A stretch of DNA of 64,000 bases from Vibrio sp. D404a (lineage in GTDB: Bacteria > Pseudomonadota > Gammaproteobacteria > Enterobacterales > Vibrionaceae): assembly GCF_030248535.1 (NCBI RefSeq), contig NZ_JAHGAJ010000025.1:62001-126000 (forward strand). The letters are read 5' to 3'. The notes beneath the pieces were generated by a model that ran no database searches, had not been told where the DNA came from, and saw only the letters and a program-made list of their open reading frames with translations. The position numbers were made by a program, and so were the translations under genes. Of this stretch, positions 53,379 to 60,866 are shown one piece after another (the stretch's first letter is position 1; each line of letters opens with the position of its first letter).

Positions 53379-54038
53379 CTAGGCTGCATCTTTTTGCAGT
53401 TGAGTCAGCACATCGTGTAGTGATGGGCTAATGGTGTGGCCGAGTGCTTTTACTTCTTCACACGGTTCGACCAAATCCGGGATCTGGAAGCTGATCATAT
53501 TCGCTGCCATAGAAGCGCGGATGCCGTTGTTGGAATCTTCAAATGCCAGACATGATTCTGGTGCAACGCCAAGACGTTCTGCCGCTAATAGGTAGATCTC
53601 TGGGTGTGGCTTGCCATTCGTTACCTCACAGCCAGTGCTTAGAGAAGTGAAGTAAGAATCTAACCCTGCTAACTCAAGTTTCTTCTTGGCGATATCCAGT
53701 TGTGTTGAAGTCGCAACTGCAGCTGGAATGTTGTTTGACTTTAACCACTCTAGCAGTTCAATCACGCCCTCTTTTACTGGAATCGCTTGGTTTTTCACGA
53801 TTGCACTGTAGCGAGTGCGCCACTCATTGTTGAGGGCTGGGTAGTCGAGGTCTTCGCCGTAACCGTTACGAAATATTTGCTCGATGGTTTTAGCATTGCA
53901 GCCGATAATGCCGAGGTAAACATCTTTTAGGAAAGGGACCCCTTGTGCTTGGCAGGCTTCTTCAAATATCTGCATACACAGGCGCTCGGTATCGAGAAGT
54001 AGGCCATCCATATCAAAAATTGCTGCTTGGAATTTCAT
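53379..54038 (-). CDS. HAD-superfamily phosphatase (beta-phosphoglucomutase-like)
   Basis: The 219-residue protein has the HAD motif I DMDGLLLDTE (residues 8-17), a helical cap, motif II VATST and motif III/IV in ECLAFEDSNNGIRAS. This is the YniC/YcjU-like subgroup that dephosphorylates sugar phosphates or nucleotides. The start at 54038 begins directly with the beta strand before motif I; a longer frame to 54095 adds a non-conserved extension. Substrate unknown. Confidence 0.88.
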   Translation of the reverse strand: MKFQAAIFDMDGLLLDTERLCMQIFEEACQAQGVPFLKDVYLGIIGCNAKTIEQIFRNGYGEDLDYPALNNEWRTRYSAIVKNQAIPVKEGVIELLEWLKSNNIPAAVATSTQLDIAKKKLELAGLDSYFTSLSTGCEVTNGKPHPEIYLLAAERLGVAPESCLAFEDSNNGIRASMAANMISFQIPDLVEPCEEVKALGHTISPSLHDVLTQLQKDAA

Positions 54039-54461
54039 AGTTGCGGTTCTTGTACCATCGTCTTTGCTGAGGGCGGCTATTTTGACATACCCCAATAACT
54101 TAGGCGAGTTAAAGCTCTGTGAATTAACGTTCCAAACTATGACAACTCGGTTTAAATGTTCCCTTAATTACCCAGAAAACTCATATGCATATCATTGCTT
54201 TAATAACGATTAGATCTGATGGGTGAATTTTATAGATTCCCCCGTTCTAAAAGAAACAATCAACATCAGTGTGCATAACAAATCGACGTCATGATGAAGA
54301 GAAATGATCACAATCTAGATACTTATTGCCCTGTTATCGTGACCATAATCTGATAAAAAACAATCCGTTAGAATGGTCAATAAGAGTGTGACCTAGTGAT
54401 GAGTAAATCATTGAACATACAGAGAAAATATCCCTATTCCATGTTTTAGGTAGGGTAGCTT
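54039..54461. other. gene-free stretch upstream of the DcuB-type gene
   Basis: The 423-bp region is AT-rich and carries the promoter side of both flanking genes. I looked for FNR (TTGAT-N4-ATCAA) and CRP (TGTGA-N6-TCACA) sites and found only half-site matches, for example GTGTGACC near 54388. No gene is supported. Confidence 0.6.
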
Positions 54462-55790
54462 ATGTTGTATTTTGAGTTTCTATTTTTGCTAGTCGTCCTC
54501 TATATCGGTTCTCGATATGGCGGTATTGGTTTGGGTGTTGTTTCTGGTATTGGCTTGGTGATTGAAGTATTCATTTTCAAGATGCCGCCAACCTCTCCAC
54601 CAGTCACTGTAATGCTGATTATTCTTGCGGTTGTGACCTGTGCTTCCATCTTAGAAGCCGCAGGTGGTTTGAAATACATGCTGCAAGTGGCAGAGAGGGT
54701 GCTAAGAAAGAACCCGAAACGCGTGACCTTGATAGCGCCGTTTGTGACTTACTCGATGACATTTCTATTGGGTACAGGCCACGCGGTTTACTCAATTATG
54801 CCTATCATCGGTGATGTGGCGCTTAAAAATGGCATCCGTCCAGAGCGTCCAATGGCAGCAGCGTCTGTAGCCTCACAACTGGCGATTACAGCATCTCCAA
54901 TCTCAGCAGCAGTGGTTTACTACTTAGCGCAGCTGTCTGATATTCAACACTCAATTACCTTATTGTCTATCTTGCTTGTAACCGTACCTGCAACCTTGTT
55001 TGGTACGTTGTTGCTGTCTCTGTATAGCTTGAAGCGCGGTAAAGAGCTAAATGACGATCCTGATTACCAAGCGCGACTAAAAGATCCTGAGTGGAAAAAG
55101 CGCATTGAGAGCACTACTGCTACTTCTTTAGATGAAGTGCTACCAACGTCGGCTCGCAACGCAGTATTGATCTTCCTACTTTCAATTGTAGTGATCGTTA
55201 TTGTGGCCATGGTGCCAGAGATCAGAACCATTGTAGACGGTGAAAAGCCAATCAAGATGTCGGTGATCATCCAAATGATGATGCTCTGCTTCGGCGGTAT
55301 CATCTTGCTGGCGACCAAAACGGATCCGCGTGACGTGCCAAATGGTGTGGTATTTAAATCAGGCATGGTGGCGGCGATCGCTATCTTTGGTATCGCTTGG
55401 ATGTCAGATACTTACTTCCAATACGCCATGCCTCAGTTCAAATCGGGCATCGTGGAAATGGTAACTAACTACCCATGGACGTTTGCACTGGCGCTATTCA
55501 TCGTATCGGTTGTGGTGAACTCGCAAGCAGCTACTGCCCGTATGATGCTCCCTGTTGGCCTTGGCCTAGGGTTAGACCCAGCACTACTTATCGGCTTGAT
55601 GCCAGCGGTTTACGGCTACTTCTTCATCCCGAACTACCCATCAGACATCGCAACGGTGAACTTCGATGTTTCTGGTACCACTAAGATTGGTAAGTGGTAC
55701 TTCAACCACTCATTCATGTCCGTCGGTTTGATTGGTGTAGTCGGTGCATGTTGCTTAGGCTACGTGTTAGCTAAGGTGTTCATCGGCTGA
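54462..55790 (+). CDS. anaerobic C4-dicarboxylate carrier, DcuB type
   Basis: The 442-residue inner-membrane protein matches the DcuA/DcuB family, exchanging fumarate, malate or aspartate for succinate. It is closer to DcuB: SPPVTVMLIILAVVTCA, GTGHAVYSIMPIIGDVALKN and NGIRPERPMAAASVASQLAI. About ten to twelve hydrophobic segments are present. The usual E. coli partner fumarase or DcuSR sensor genes are absent. A terminator follows within 30 bp, just before the trpS leader. Confidence 0.92.
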   Translation: MLYFEFLFLLVVLYIGSRYGGIGLGVVSGIGLVIEVFIFKMPPTSPPVTVMLIILAVVTCASILEAAGGLKYMLQVAERVLRKNPKRVTLIAPFVTYSMTFLLGTGHAVYSIMPIIGDVALKNGIRPERPMAAASVASQLAITASPISAAVVYYLAQLSDIQHSITLLSILLVTVPATLFGTLLLSLYSLKRGKELNDDPDYQARLKDPEWKKRIESTTATSLDEVLPTSARNAVLIFLLSIVVIVIVAMVPEIRTIVDGEKPIKMSVIIQMMMLCFGGIILLATKTDPRDVPNGVVFKSGMVAAIAIFGIAWMSDTYFQYAMPQFKSGIVEMVTNYPWTFALALFIVSVVVNSQAATARMMLPVGLGLGLDPALLIGLMPAVYGYFFIPNYPSDIATVNFDVSGTTKIGKWYFNHSFMSVGLIGVVGACCLGYVLAKVFIG

Positions 55791-55814
55791 TATAAATATC
55801 AATGATTTAATAAG

Positions 55815-55847
55815 AAAAACAGCGCTGATTAAGGCGCTGTTTTTTAT
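55815..55847 (+). terminator. terminator after the DcuB-type gene
   Basis: AACAGCGC pairs with GCGCTGTT around TGATTAAG, then T6. Confidence 0.85.
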
Positions 55848-55866
55848 GCGTTGTACGGGTTGAGTT

Positions 55867-55872
55867 TATAAA
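55867..55872 (+). promoter_or_regulatory. possible -10 element for the trpS leader
   Basis: TATAAA would place a transcript start near 55879, before the leader peptide ATG at 55895. The -35 match 17 bp upstream (TTATGC) is weak. Confidence 0.35.
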
Positions 55873-55894
55873 GCGTTGTTGTTAGATTGAATGA

Positions 55895-55948
55895 ATGCAA
55901 ACGAATCCTACACCTTCATCATTCATTATCTGGTGGCGCTCTAATTAG
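55895..55948 (+). CDS. trpS leader peptide with tandem Trp codons
   Basis: ATG at 55895 opens a 17-codon frame, MQTNPTPSSFIIWWRSN, ending in TAG at 55946-55948. Two adjacent TGG codons (55931-55936) sit four codons before the end, as in E. coli TrpL, whose Trp pair is also followed by Arg. No strong ribosome site is visible. A second ATG 4 bp upstream opens another frame without Trp. The Trp codons abut a hairpin and are followed by a terminator-like hairpin and an SD-masking hairpin before trpS, the layout of a ribosome-mediated attenuator. Confidence 0.72.
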   Translation: MQTNPTPSSFIIWWRSN

Positions 55949-55952
55949 AGCG
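55937..55952 (+). promoter_or_regulatory. leader hairpin 1:2, directly after the Trp codons
   Basis: CGCTCT (55937-55942) pairs with AGAGCG (55947-55952) around AATT. A ribosome stalled on the TGG codons would cover the left arm. Confidence 0.6.
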
Positions 55953-55965
55953 GCGCGGGATTCTT

Positions 55966-56011
55966 ACATTCTTAAGCTGCTGGTAGGTAGCTAAGAATGT
56001 CATCTCTTTTT
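55966..56011 (+). terminator. terminator-like hairpin 3:4 in the trpS leader
   Basis: ACATTCTT (55966-55973) pairs with AAGAATGT (55993-56000) and AGCT (55975-55978) with AGCT (55989-55992), with one bulged A and a 10-nt loop. TTTTT lies at 56007-56011, 6 nt after the stem, so termination may be imperfect. Confidence 0.55.
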
Positions 56012-56048
56012 GTATCTCCAGTAGCGGTTTATTTTTACTAGGAGATAC
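56012..56048 (+). promoter_or_regulatory. hairpin masking the trpS ribosome site
   Basis: GTATCTCC (56012-56019) pairs perfectly with GGAGATAC (56041-56048) and AGTA (56020-56023) with TACT (56036-56039). The right arm contains the AGGAG of trpS, so the folded form would block translation. Confidence 0.65.
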
Positions 56049-56052
56049 CATT

Positions 56053-57075
56053 ATGAAAACCAATCAACACACTGATACAAAAGACATTATCCTTACTGGT
56101 GACAGAGCCACAGGCCCTCTGCACTTGGGTCATTACGTGGGTTCACTCAAGCAGCGTGTGGCTTTACAATCACAGCATGAGCAGACGATTCTGGTCGCAG
56201 ACATGCAAGGCTTAACGGATAACGCGCATAACCCAAGTAAAGTCTCTTCCAACATTCTAAACGTGGTGGCTGATTATCTAGCTGTTGGCATTGACCCTTC
56301 GCAAACCACCATCTGTCTTCAATCACAAGTTCCTGCGCTTGCAGAGCTGACCATGTATTACAGCAATCTTGTTTCTATCAGTCGATTAGAACGCAATCCT
56401 ACAGTGAAAAGTGAGATTCAAAACAAAGGGTTTGAACGTTCTATTCCGGCAGGTTTCTTAACTTACCCAATCTCTCAAGCGGCGGACATTACGGGCTTTA
56501 ACGCAACATTAGTGCCTGTAGGAGATGACCAGTTGCCGATGTTAGAACAAACCAATGAGATCGTAAGAAAAGTAAACGGCTTAGCAGGGCGTACTGTTTT
56601 GAATGAGTGCCGACCATTGCTCAGTAATGCTCCGCGCTTACCCAGTACTGATGGAAAGAACAAGATGTCGAAGTCGATGGGTAATGCCATCAATTTAGGC
56701 GCGAGTGAGAAAGAGATCTCTACAGCCGTCAAATCAATGTACACAGATCCTAATCATCTAAGAGTAGAGGACCCGGGTACCGTCGAAGGAAATGTGGTGT
56801 TCACTTATCTTGATGCGTTCCATCCAGATAAGAATGATGTAGAGCAGCTTAAAGAGCACTATCGACGTGGAGGGTTAGGTGATGGAACGACCAAGAAAGT
56901 CTTGGAAGAGTGTCTACAAGAGATGCTTCGCCCTATCAGAGATCGCAGGGCTGAGTACCTTGATGACAAAGCTCAGCTGTTGGAAATCTTATCTATCGGT
57001 AGTCAGCGTTCCAGAGAAAAAACAGCCAAAGTTCTGTTCGATGTAAAGGATGTATTTGGGCTAAATATCTTCTGA
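56053..57075 (+). CDS. trpS: tryptophanyl-tRNA synthetase, auxiliary type
   Basis: The 340-residue class I synthetase charges tRNA-Trp. The HIGH motif is HLGH (residues 24-27, in GPLHLGHYVG) and KMSKS is intact at 204-208. The sequence is of the second TrpRS type, with TGDRATGPLHLGH in place of the E. coli PSGELTIGNY region, so it probably coexists with a housekeeping trpS elsewhere. Some auxiliary TrpRS of this kind resist indolmycin. AGGAG is 8 bp before the ATG, inside a hairpin, and a Trp-rich leader peptide precedes it. It is convergent with a GST gene. Confidence 0.93.
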   Translation: MKTNQHTDTKDIILTGDRATGPLHLGHYVGSLKQRVALQSQHEQTILVADMQGLTDNAHNPSKVSSNILNVVADYLAVGIDPSQTTICLQSQVPALAELTMYYSNLVSISRLERNPTVKSEIQNKGFERSIPAGFLTYPISQAADITGFNATLVPVGDDQLPMLEQTNEIVRKVNGLAGRTVLNECRPLLSNAPRLPSTDGKNKMSKSMGNAINLGASEKEISTAVKSMYTDPNHLRVEDPGTVEGNVVFTYLDAFHPDKNDVEQLKEHYRRGGLGDGTTKKVLEECLQEMLRPIRDRRAEYLDDKAQLLEILSIGSQRSREKTAKVLFDVKDVFGLNIF

Positions 57076-57139
57076 AAGTCGCAAGTGCATCTTAATCATG
57101 CATTGAAAACCAGTAACTTCGACAGCTTACGACCAAAAC

Positions 57140-57166
57140 CAATGAGGCTCATACCGAGCCTCATTG
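57140..57166. terminator. hairpin between convergent trpS and GST genes
   Basis: CAATGAGGCTC and GAGCCTCATTG are perfect 11-bp arms around ATACC; T-tails on either side are short. Confidence 0.7.
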
Positions 57167-57185
57167 AATACCACCTTTTCAAGTT

Positions 57186-57833
57186 CTAAACTGGCTCACC
57201 AGCTTCATCCTCTTCAACAATATCTGTCTCTAAGCTTGCTTCTTCTAGCCATCTAACAATGGCAGGGCTATTAAGTACACGCTCTTGGTAGCGAGTCGCA
57301 GCTTCTGAAAGCTCAATTCCATAGGTTCTGAACCTTAGAGCAAGAGGCGCGTACATAGCATCAGCGATAGACCACTCGCCGAAAAGCCAACCATCAGGGA
57401 ACTTTTCACCTTGCTCGGACCACAGGGTATCCACTCTCTCAATATCTTTCTTCGCTGCCTCGCTCAATACCACTTTTCTGCGCGCTCGGCAGTTCATCGG
57501 TAGCTCTTCTCTTAGAGCAAAAAAGCCAGAGTGCATCTCTGCGGATATCGCTCGGGCATGAGCACGTTCCGTTGCAGACTCCGGCCACGCTGCACCGTTG
57601 AGATATGCTTCGTTGATGTATTCTAAAATCGCATACGAGTCCCACACTGTGACCTCGTTATCGACCAGTGTTGGCACTTTAGCGGTTGGTGTCACTTCAG
57701 CCAGCGTGTCGTAGAATTCTGGTGTGAATAGTGTCAGTTTGGTGATTTCGGCTTCGAGGTTGTGCTGTGCCACAATTAGCCACGCACGCAGCGACCAGCT
57801 AGAGTAGTTTTGATTAGCGATGAAGAGTTTCAT
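57186..57833 (-). CDS. glutathione S-transferase
   Basis: The 215-residue protein has a thioredoxin-like N-terminal domain (NQNYSSWSLRAWLIV, with the catalytic Ser/Tyr region) and an all-helical C-terminal domain (LFGEWSIADAMYAPLALR, the N-capping box). VPTLVDNEVTVWDSYAILEYI contains the cis-Pro and Ser that hold glutathione. AAGGAAG precedes the ATG. Likely detoxification or thiol chemistry; no operon partner. Confidence 0.9.
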   Translation of the reverse strand: MKLFIANQNYSSWSLRAWLIVAQHNLEAEITKLTLFTPEFYDTLAEVTPTAKVPTLVDNEVTVWDSYAILEYINEAYLNGAAWPESATERAHARAISAEMHSGFFALREELPMNCRARRKVVLSEAAKKDIERVDTLWSEQGEKFPDGWLFGEWSIADAMYAPLALRFRTYGIELSEAATRYQERVLNSPAIVRWLEEASLETDIVEEDEAGEPV

Positions 57834-57959
57834 AAAGGCTTCCTTGCGTTAAGTTTGTCGTCTTATTGATTGAACACAAGCTTAAGAGATTGTATTGCGC
57901 GCCACTAACGGATAATTTTGATGTATTACATTAATAAAAACGATGGGTACTAAATCGAT

Positions 57960-58796
57960 ATGGATATTGATGCGCTAAGGGGCTTTCTCGCCTTTGTCGA
58001 AACCAGTAGTTTCACTCGAGCTGCCAAACAGATAAACCGCACCCAGTCTGCATTTAGCGCTCAGATGCGCAAGTTAGAGGAAGAGCTCAACGTCACCTTG
58101 TTCCAAAAAGAGGGGCGTAACTTGGTGCTGACCGAAGCAGGGCTGGCTCTGCGCTCTCATGCTGAACAACTCGTGGCGTTACATAATACGGCGCTGAAAC
58201 AGGTCAAATGTTACGAGAACAAGCAGCCGCTGCGACTGGGTTGCCCTGAAGACTACAACGACACCTTGCTGCCCAAGTTTATTGAGGTGTTGATGGAGGC
58301 AGAGCCCACTTGTTCGATTCAGGTATTCAGCCAACCAAGTATTACGCTACGTGAGTGGCTCGATGATGGACGACTCGACGCAGCGATTGTTACGCGTGCA
58401 CCTGATAGCGAAGAGGGTTACTGGCTCGCCAATGATGTTGGGGTGTGGATAGCGAGCCAAGACTTTGATTTCGATGCTCATGAATCGCTGCCGTTGGCGC
58501 TGTTTCAAACCGATTGTAAGTACCACGCAGCCGCAGTGAATGGATTGACAAAACAAGGCACCGCCTATCGATTGCTAGCTTGCAGCAATACAGCATCGGC
58601 TCAGAGCGCCATCGTGAGAGCTGGCTTAGCTGTTGGGGCGATGGGTAAATTGAGCGTGCCACCGGAGCTTAAGATCCTTGAAAATATGCCCTCACTGCCT
58701 GCTGTAGAAATAGCTCTGATATTGGGTACTCAACACCATCCTCTGTTAGACAAAGATCTTTTAAATCGACAGGGCGATCTCAACCTTTCTCATTAA
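57960..58796 (+). CDS. LysR-family transcriptional regulator
   Basis: The 278-residue protein has the LysR HTH (IDALRGFLAFVETSSFTRAA, KQINRTQSAFSAQMRKLEEE) and a shorter-than-usual ligand domain. It is divergent from the GST gene across 126 bp, which is the likely target. The ATG has no strong ribosome site. Convergent with the sigma-54 activator gene, 32 bp away. Confidence 0.87.
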   Translation: MDIDALRGFLAFVETSSFTRAAKQINRTQSAFSAQMRKLEEELNVTLFQKEGRNLVLTEAGLALRSHAEQLVALHNTALKQVKCYENKQPLRLGCPEDYNDTLLPKFIEVLMEAEPTCSIQVFSQPSITLREWLDDGRLDAAIVTRAPDSEEGYWLANDVGVWIASQDFDFDAHESLPLALFQTDCKYHAAAVNGLTKQGTAYRLLACSNTASAQSAIVRAGLAVGAMGKLSVPPELKILENMPSLPAVEIALILGTQHHPLLDKDLLNRQGDLNLSH

Positions 58797-58828
58797 GGCT
58801 ATCAGAGCTCTCAATCCTATATAAGCGA

Positions 58829-60589
58829 CTATTGCAAAATGCCCAGTCGCTTAAGCTTGCGATAAATGGTGTTACGACTAATACCAAGCACCCTCGACGT
58901 TTTACTGATGTTGCCTTGGTTCGCTTGATAGGTTTGAACTAAGGTCTTTTCCACTGTGCTTTGCAGATCGTTATTAGATGGCGCTTGAGTGCAAGTGATA
59001 GGGCTTTGATTCGCCAGTTGCTCGGCTAGCTGTAAAGGAACATGCTCTAGTTTTAGTTGCGGTTCACCGCTCGACATTAAAGCGGTTACCTTGAGTAGAT
59101 TATCCAGTTCACGAATGTTGCCCGGCCACGGATAGGAGCAAAACAGAGACATCAGGTGCGAACAGATAGTTTGTTCTGACTCTGCATATTTGCGATAGAT
59201 GGCTTCAATCAATTCCTGTTTATCTTGTCTTTGACTGAGGTTTGGCAGGGTGAATATCAAACCATTGAGACGGTAATAAAGATCCTGTCTGAATTGACCT
59301 GTTTCGACGAGCTGGGTCAAGTCTTTGTGGGTTGCTGCTATGATCTGGCAATCGACTTGATAGCTTTGGTTAGAACCGACAGGCACTACCGATTTATCCT
59401 GCAAGACATGAAGTAAACGACACTGAGCTTCTAACGGCATATCAGCTATCTCATCCAAGAATAAGATCCCTTTGTCAGCTTGACGGATCTTCCCTTGAAA
59501 CCCTTGTTTGTTTGCGCCAGTAAAAGCCCCCGGCGCATAACCAAACAGCTCAGACTCAATCAAGTCTTTCGGTAGGGCACCACAATTTACTGCCACCAAA
59601 GGACTGTTGCTGCGTTGACTCTGCTTATGCAGTGCTTTGACAAACTCGCCTTTACCAACACCTGTTTCCCCCAGTATCAGAAGGCTGATGCCTTTATCTA
59701 TGACTTTGCTGGCTTGCTGCCAAGCGTGTTCTATCTGTTGATCGCCGTAATGTAGCTCACATGAGGCAGTGATTGCGCGGCTGCGTTTTGGTGAGGGCGT
59801 GTTGAGGCTCTTTTTCTCAAACACAAAAGATGATTCAGATCGATTGAAGAGCTGATCAATGCTTTCACCAAGTATCGAGCCTTGCTCCAAAAGTTGTGAA
59901 GCGACTTGGTTGTGTGCCAATACTTCTCCGGCCTCATTGGCGATAACAATGCCTTGCCAGCCGCTGTGCAGCAGTGACTTTTCACATGCGAGGTCGATGC
60001 GAGTAGAGCCTTGGGGGATGTGATTAAGCAATTGGTTCTCGACCAACTGCACCATATTCTGCACTAAGAACTGCACTGAACTGTCGTGTTGCTGCTGCTC
60101 ACTGGTGATATCTAATATTCCGACCATCTGCCCTTGATGATCAAAAATAGGGTTCGCTGAACAACTGATAAAGCGGTGCTGATGAATGAAGTGTTGTTCA
60201 CCAATAATCGTCACGGGTTTGGCTTCAATCAATGCAGTGCCAATGGCATTGGTGCCCTTAAGTTGTTCCTTCCAGCAGGCACCAGAGCTCAATGCAATAC
60301 TTGTGAGCTTCTCTTCAAAGCGTTTCTGCCCCCAGCTTGCCAGTATCACCCCATCGGTATCAGTCAATATGAGCCGACTGTCACTACGGGCAAAAGTCTG
60401 GTTAAACAGCGGTAGGGCCATGCGCTCAACGGTTTCGATGAGCTGTGATGAGTGAAAACGACGCTCTTTGAGCATCGCATTTGGCAGTCGAATGTCGTCG
60501 GGCAGCTTTCTAGGTTTTAATCCCGCCTCGCTGCTACGGTGCCAAGAAGAGCTAAGCCACTCTGCGTTGTTTGTGTGTTGAAGTTGCAT
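58829..60589 (-). CDS. sigma-54-dependent activator, AcoR-like
   Basis: The 586-residue protein has an N-terminal GAF/PAS-like sensory part (about 50-270, with FISCSANPIFDHQGQMVGIL), an AAA+ sigma-54 domain with Walker A GETGVGKG (307-314) and GAFTGA (354-359), and a C-terminal Fis-type HTH (NISKTSRVLGISRNTIYRKL). It activates sigma-54 RNA polymerase, here most likely for the divergent aldB. AcoR-type activators respond to acetoin, alcohols or aldehydes; the ligand here is inferred. Confidence 0.92.
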   Translation of the reverse strand: MQLQHTNNAEWLSSSWHRSSEAGLKPRKLPDDIRLPNAMLKERRFHSSQLIETVERMALPLFNQTFARSDSRLILTDTDGVILASWGQKRFEEKLTSIALSSGACWKEQLKGTNAIGTALIEAKPVTIIGEQHFIHQHRFISCSANPIFDHQGQMVGILDITSEQQQHDSSVQFLVQNMVQLVENQLLNHIPQGSTRIDLACEKSLLHSGWQGIVIANEAGEVLAHNQVASQLLEQGSILGESIDQLFNRSESSFVFEKKSLNTPSPKRSRAITASCELHYGDQQIEHAWQQASKVIDKGISLLILGETGVGKGEFVKALHKQSQRSNSPLVAVNCGALPKDLIESELFGYAPGAFTGANKQGFQGKIRQADKGILFLDEIADMPLEAQCRLLHVLQDKSVVPVGSNQSYQVDCQIIAATHKDLTQLVETGQFRQDLYYRLNGLIFTLPNLSQRQDKQELIEAIYRKYAESEQTICSHLMSLFCSYPWPGNIRELDNLLKVTALMSSGEPQLKLEHVPLQLAEQLANQSPITCTQAPSNNDLQSTVEKTLVQTYQANQGNISKTSRVLGISRNTIYRKLKRLGILQ

Positions 60590-60591
60590 GA

Positions 60592-60634
60592 CTGTTCCAT
60601 GTTGTAACAGTGAAGGTGTACCAATTTGGAACAG
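60592..60634. promoter_or_regulatory. candidate activator sites upstream of aldB
   Basis: CTGTTCC (60592-60598) and GGAACAG (60628-60634) form a perfect 7-bp inverted repeat 29 bp apart, about 120-150 bp upstream of the sigma-54 promoter, the usual distance for enhancer-like sites. Confidence 0.5.
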
Positions 60635-60743
60635 TTGAACACTGGAGCAATCTCCGTACGACGATTCAATTCCAACTCACCACTGGTTGTAAATGTTTGG
60701 TAATCATAGTTTTACAAATCATTAACAACAATATTTTCGATGT

Positions 60744-60759
60744 TGGCGTGTGACTTGCG
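60744..60759 (+). promoter_or_regulatory. sigma-54 promoter of aldB
   Basis: TTGGCGTGTGACTTGC has GG (60745-60746) and GC (60757-60758) separated by exactly 10 bp, matching the -24/-12 pattern TGGCAC-N5-TTGC. It lies between a sigma-54 activator gene and aldB. Confidence 0.75.
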
Positions 60760-60866
60760 TTGTTTGGTATGTGAACAAAACACGGAACAACAGTGTTTTA
60801 AACAGAAACCATGAACATGACATGGCGAATATTCAAATACTTATACAATCACAGAAGGATCTCACT

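Noticed and set aside
51806..54038. A DNA-repair operon with the UDG-fold gene
   Set aside because: The Tag-like, HD and HAD genes are 20 kb away, and lack shared regulation or unusual composition.
54388..54415. Possible CRP or FNR site before the DcuB-type gene
   Set aside because: Only half-sites are present; spacing does not match either consensus.
55891..55944. Alternative leader frame starting at the ATG 4 bp upstream of the Trp leader
   Set aside because: It encodes no Trp and ends before the hairpins in a less suggestive position; the overlapping frame with tandem TGG is the better candidate.
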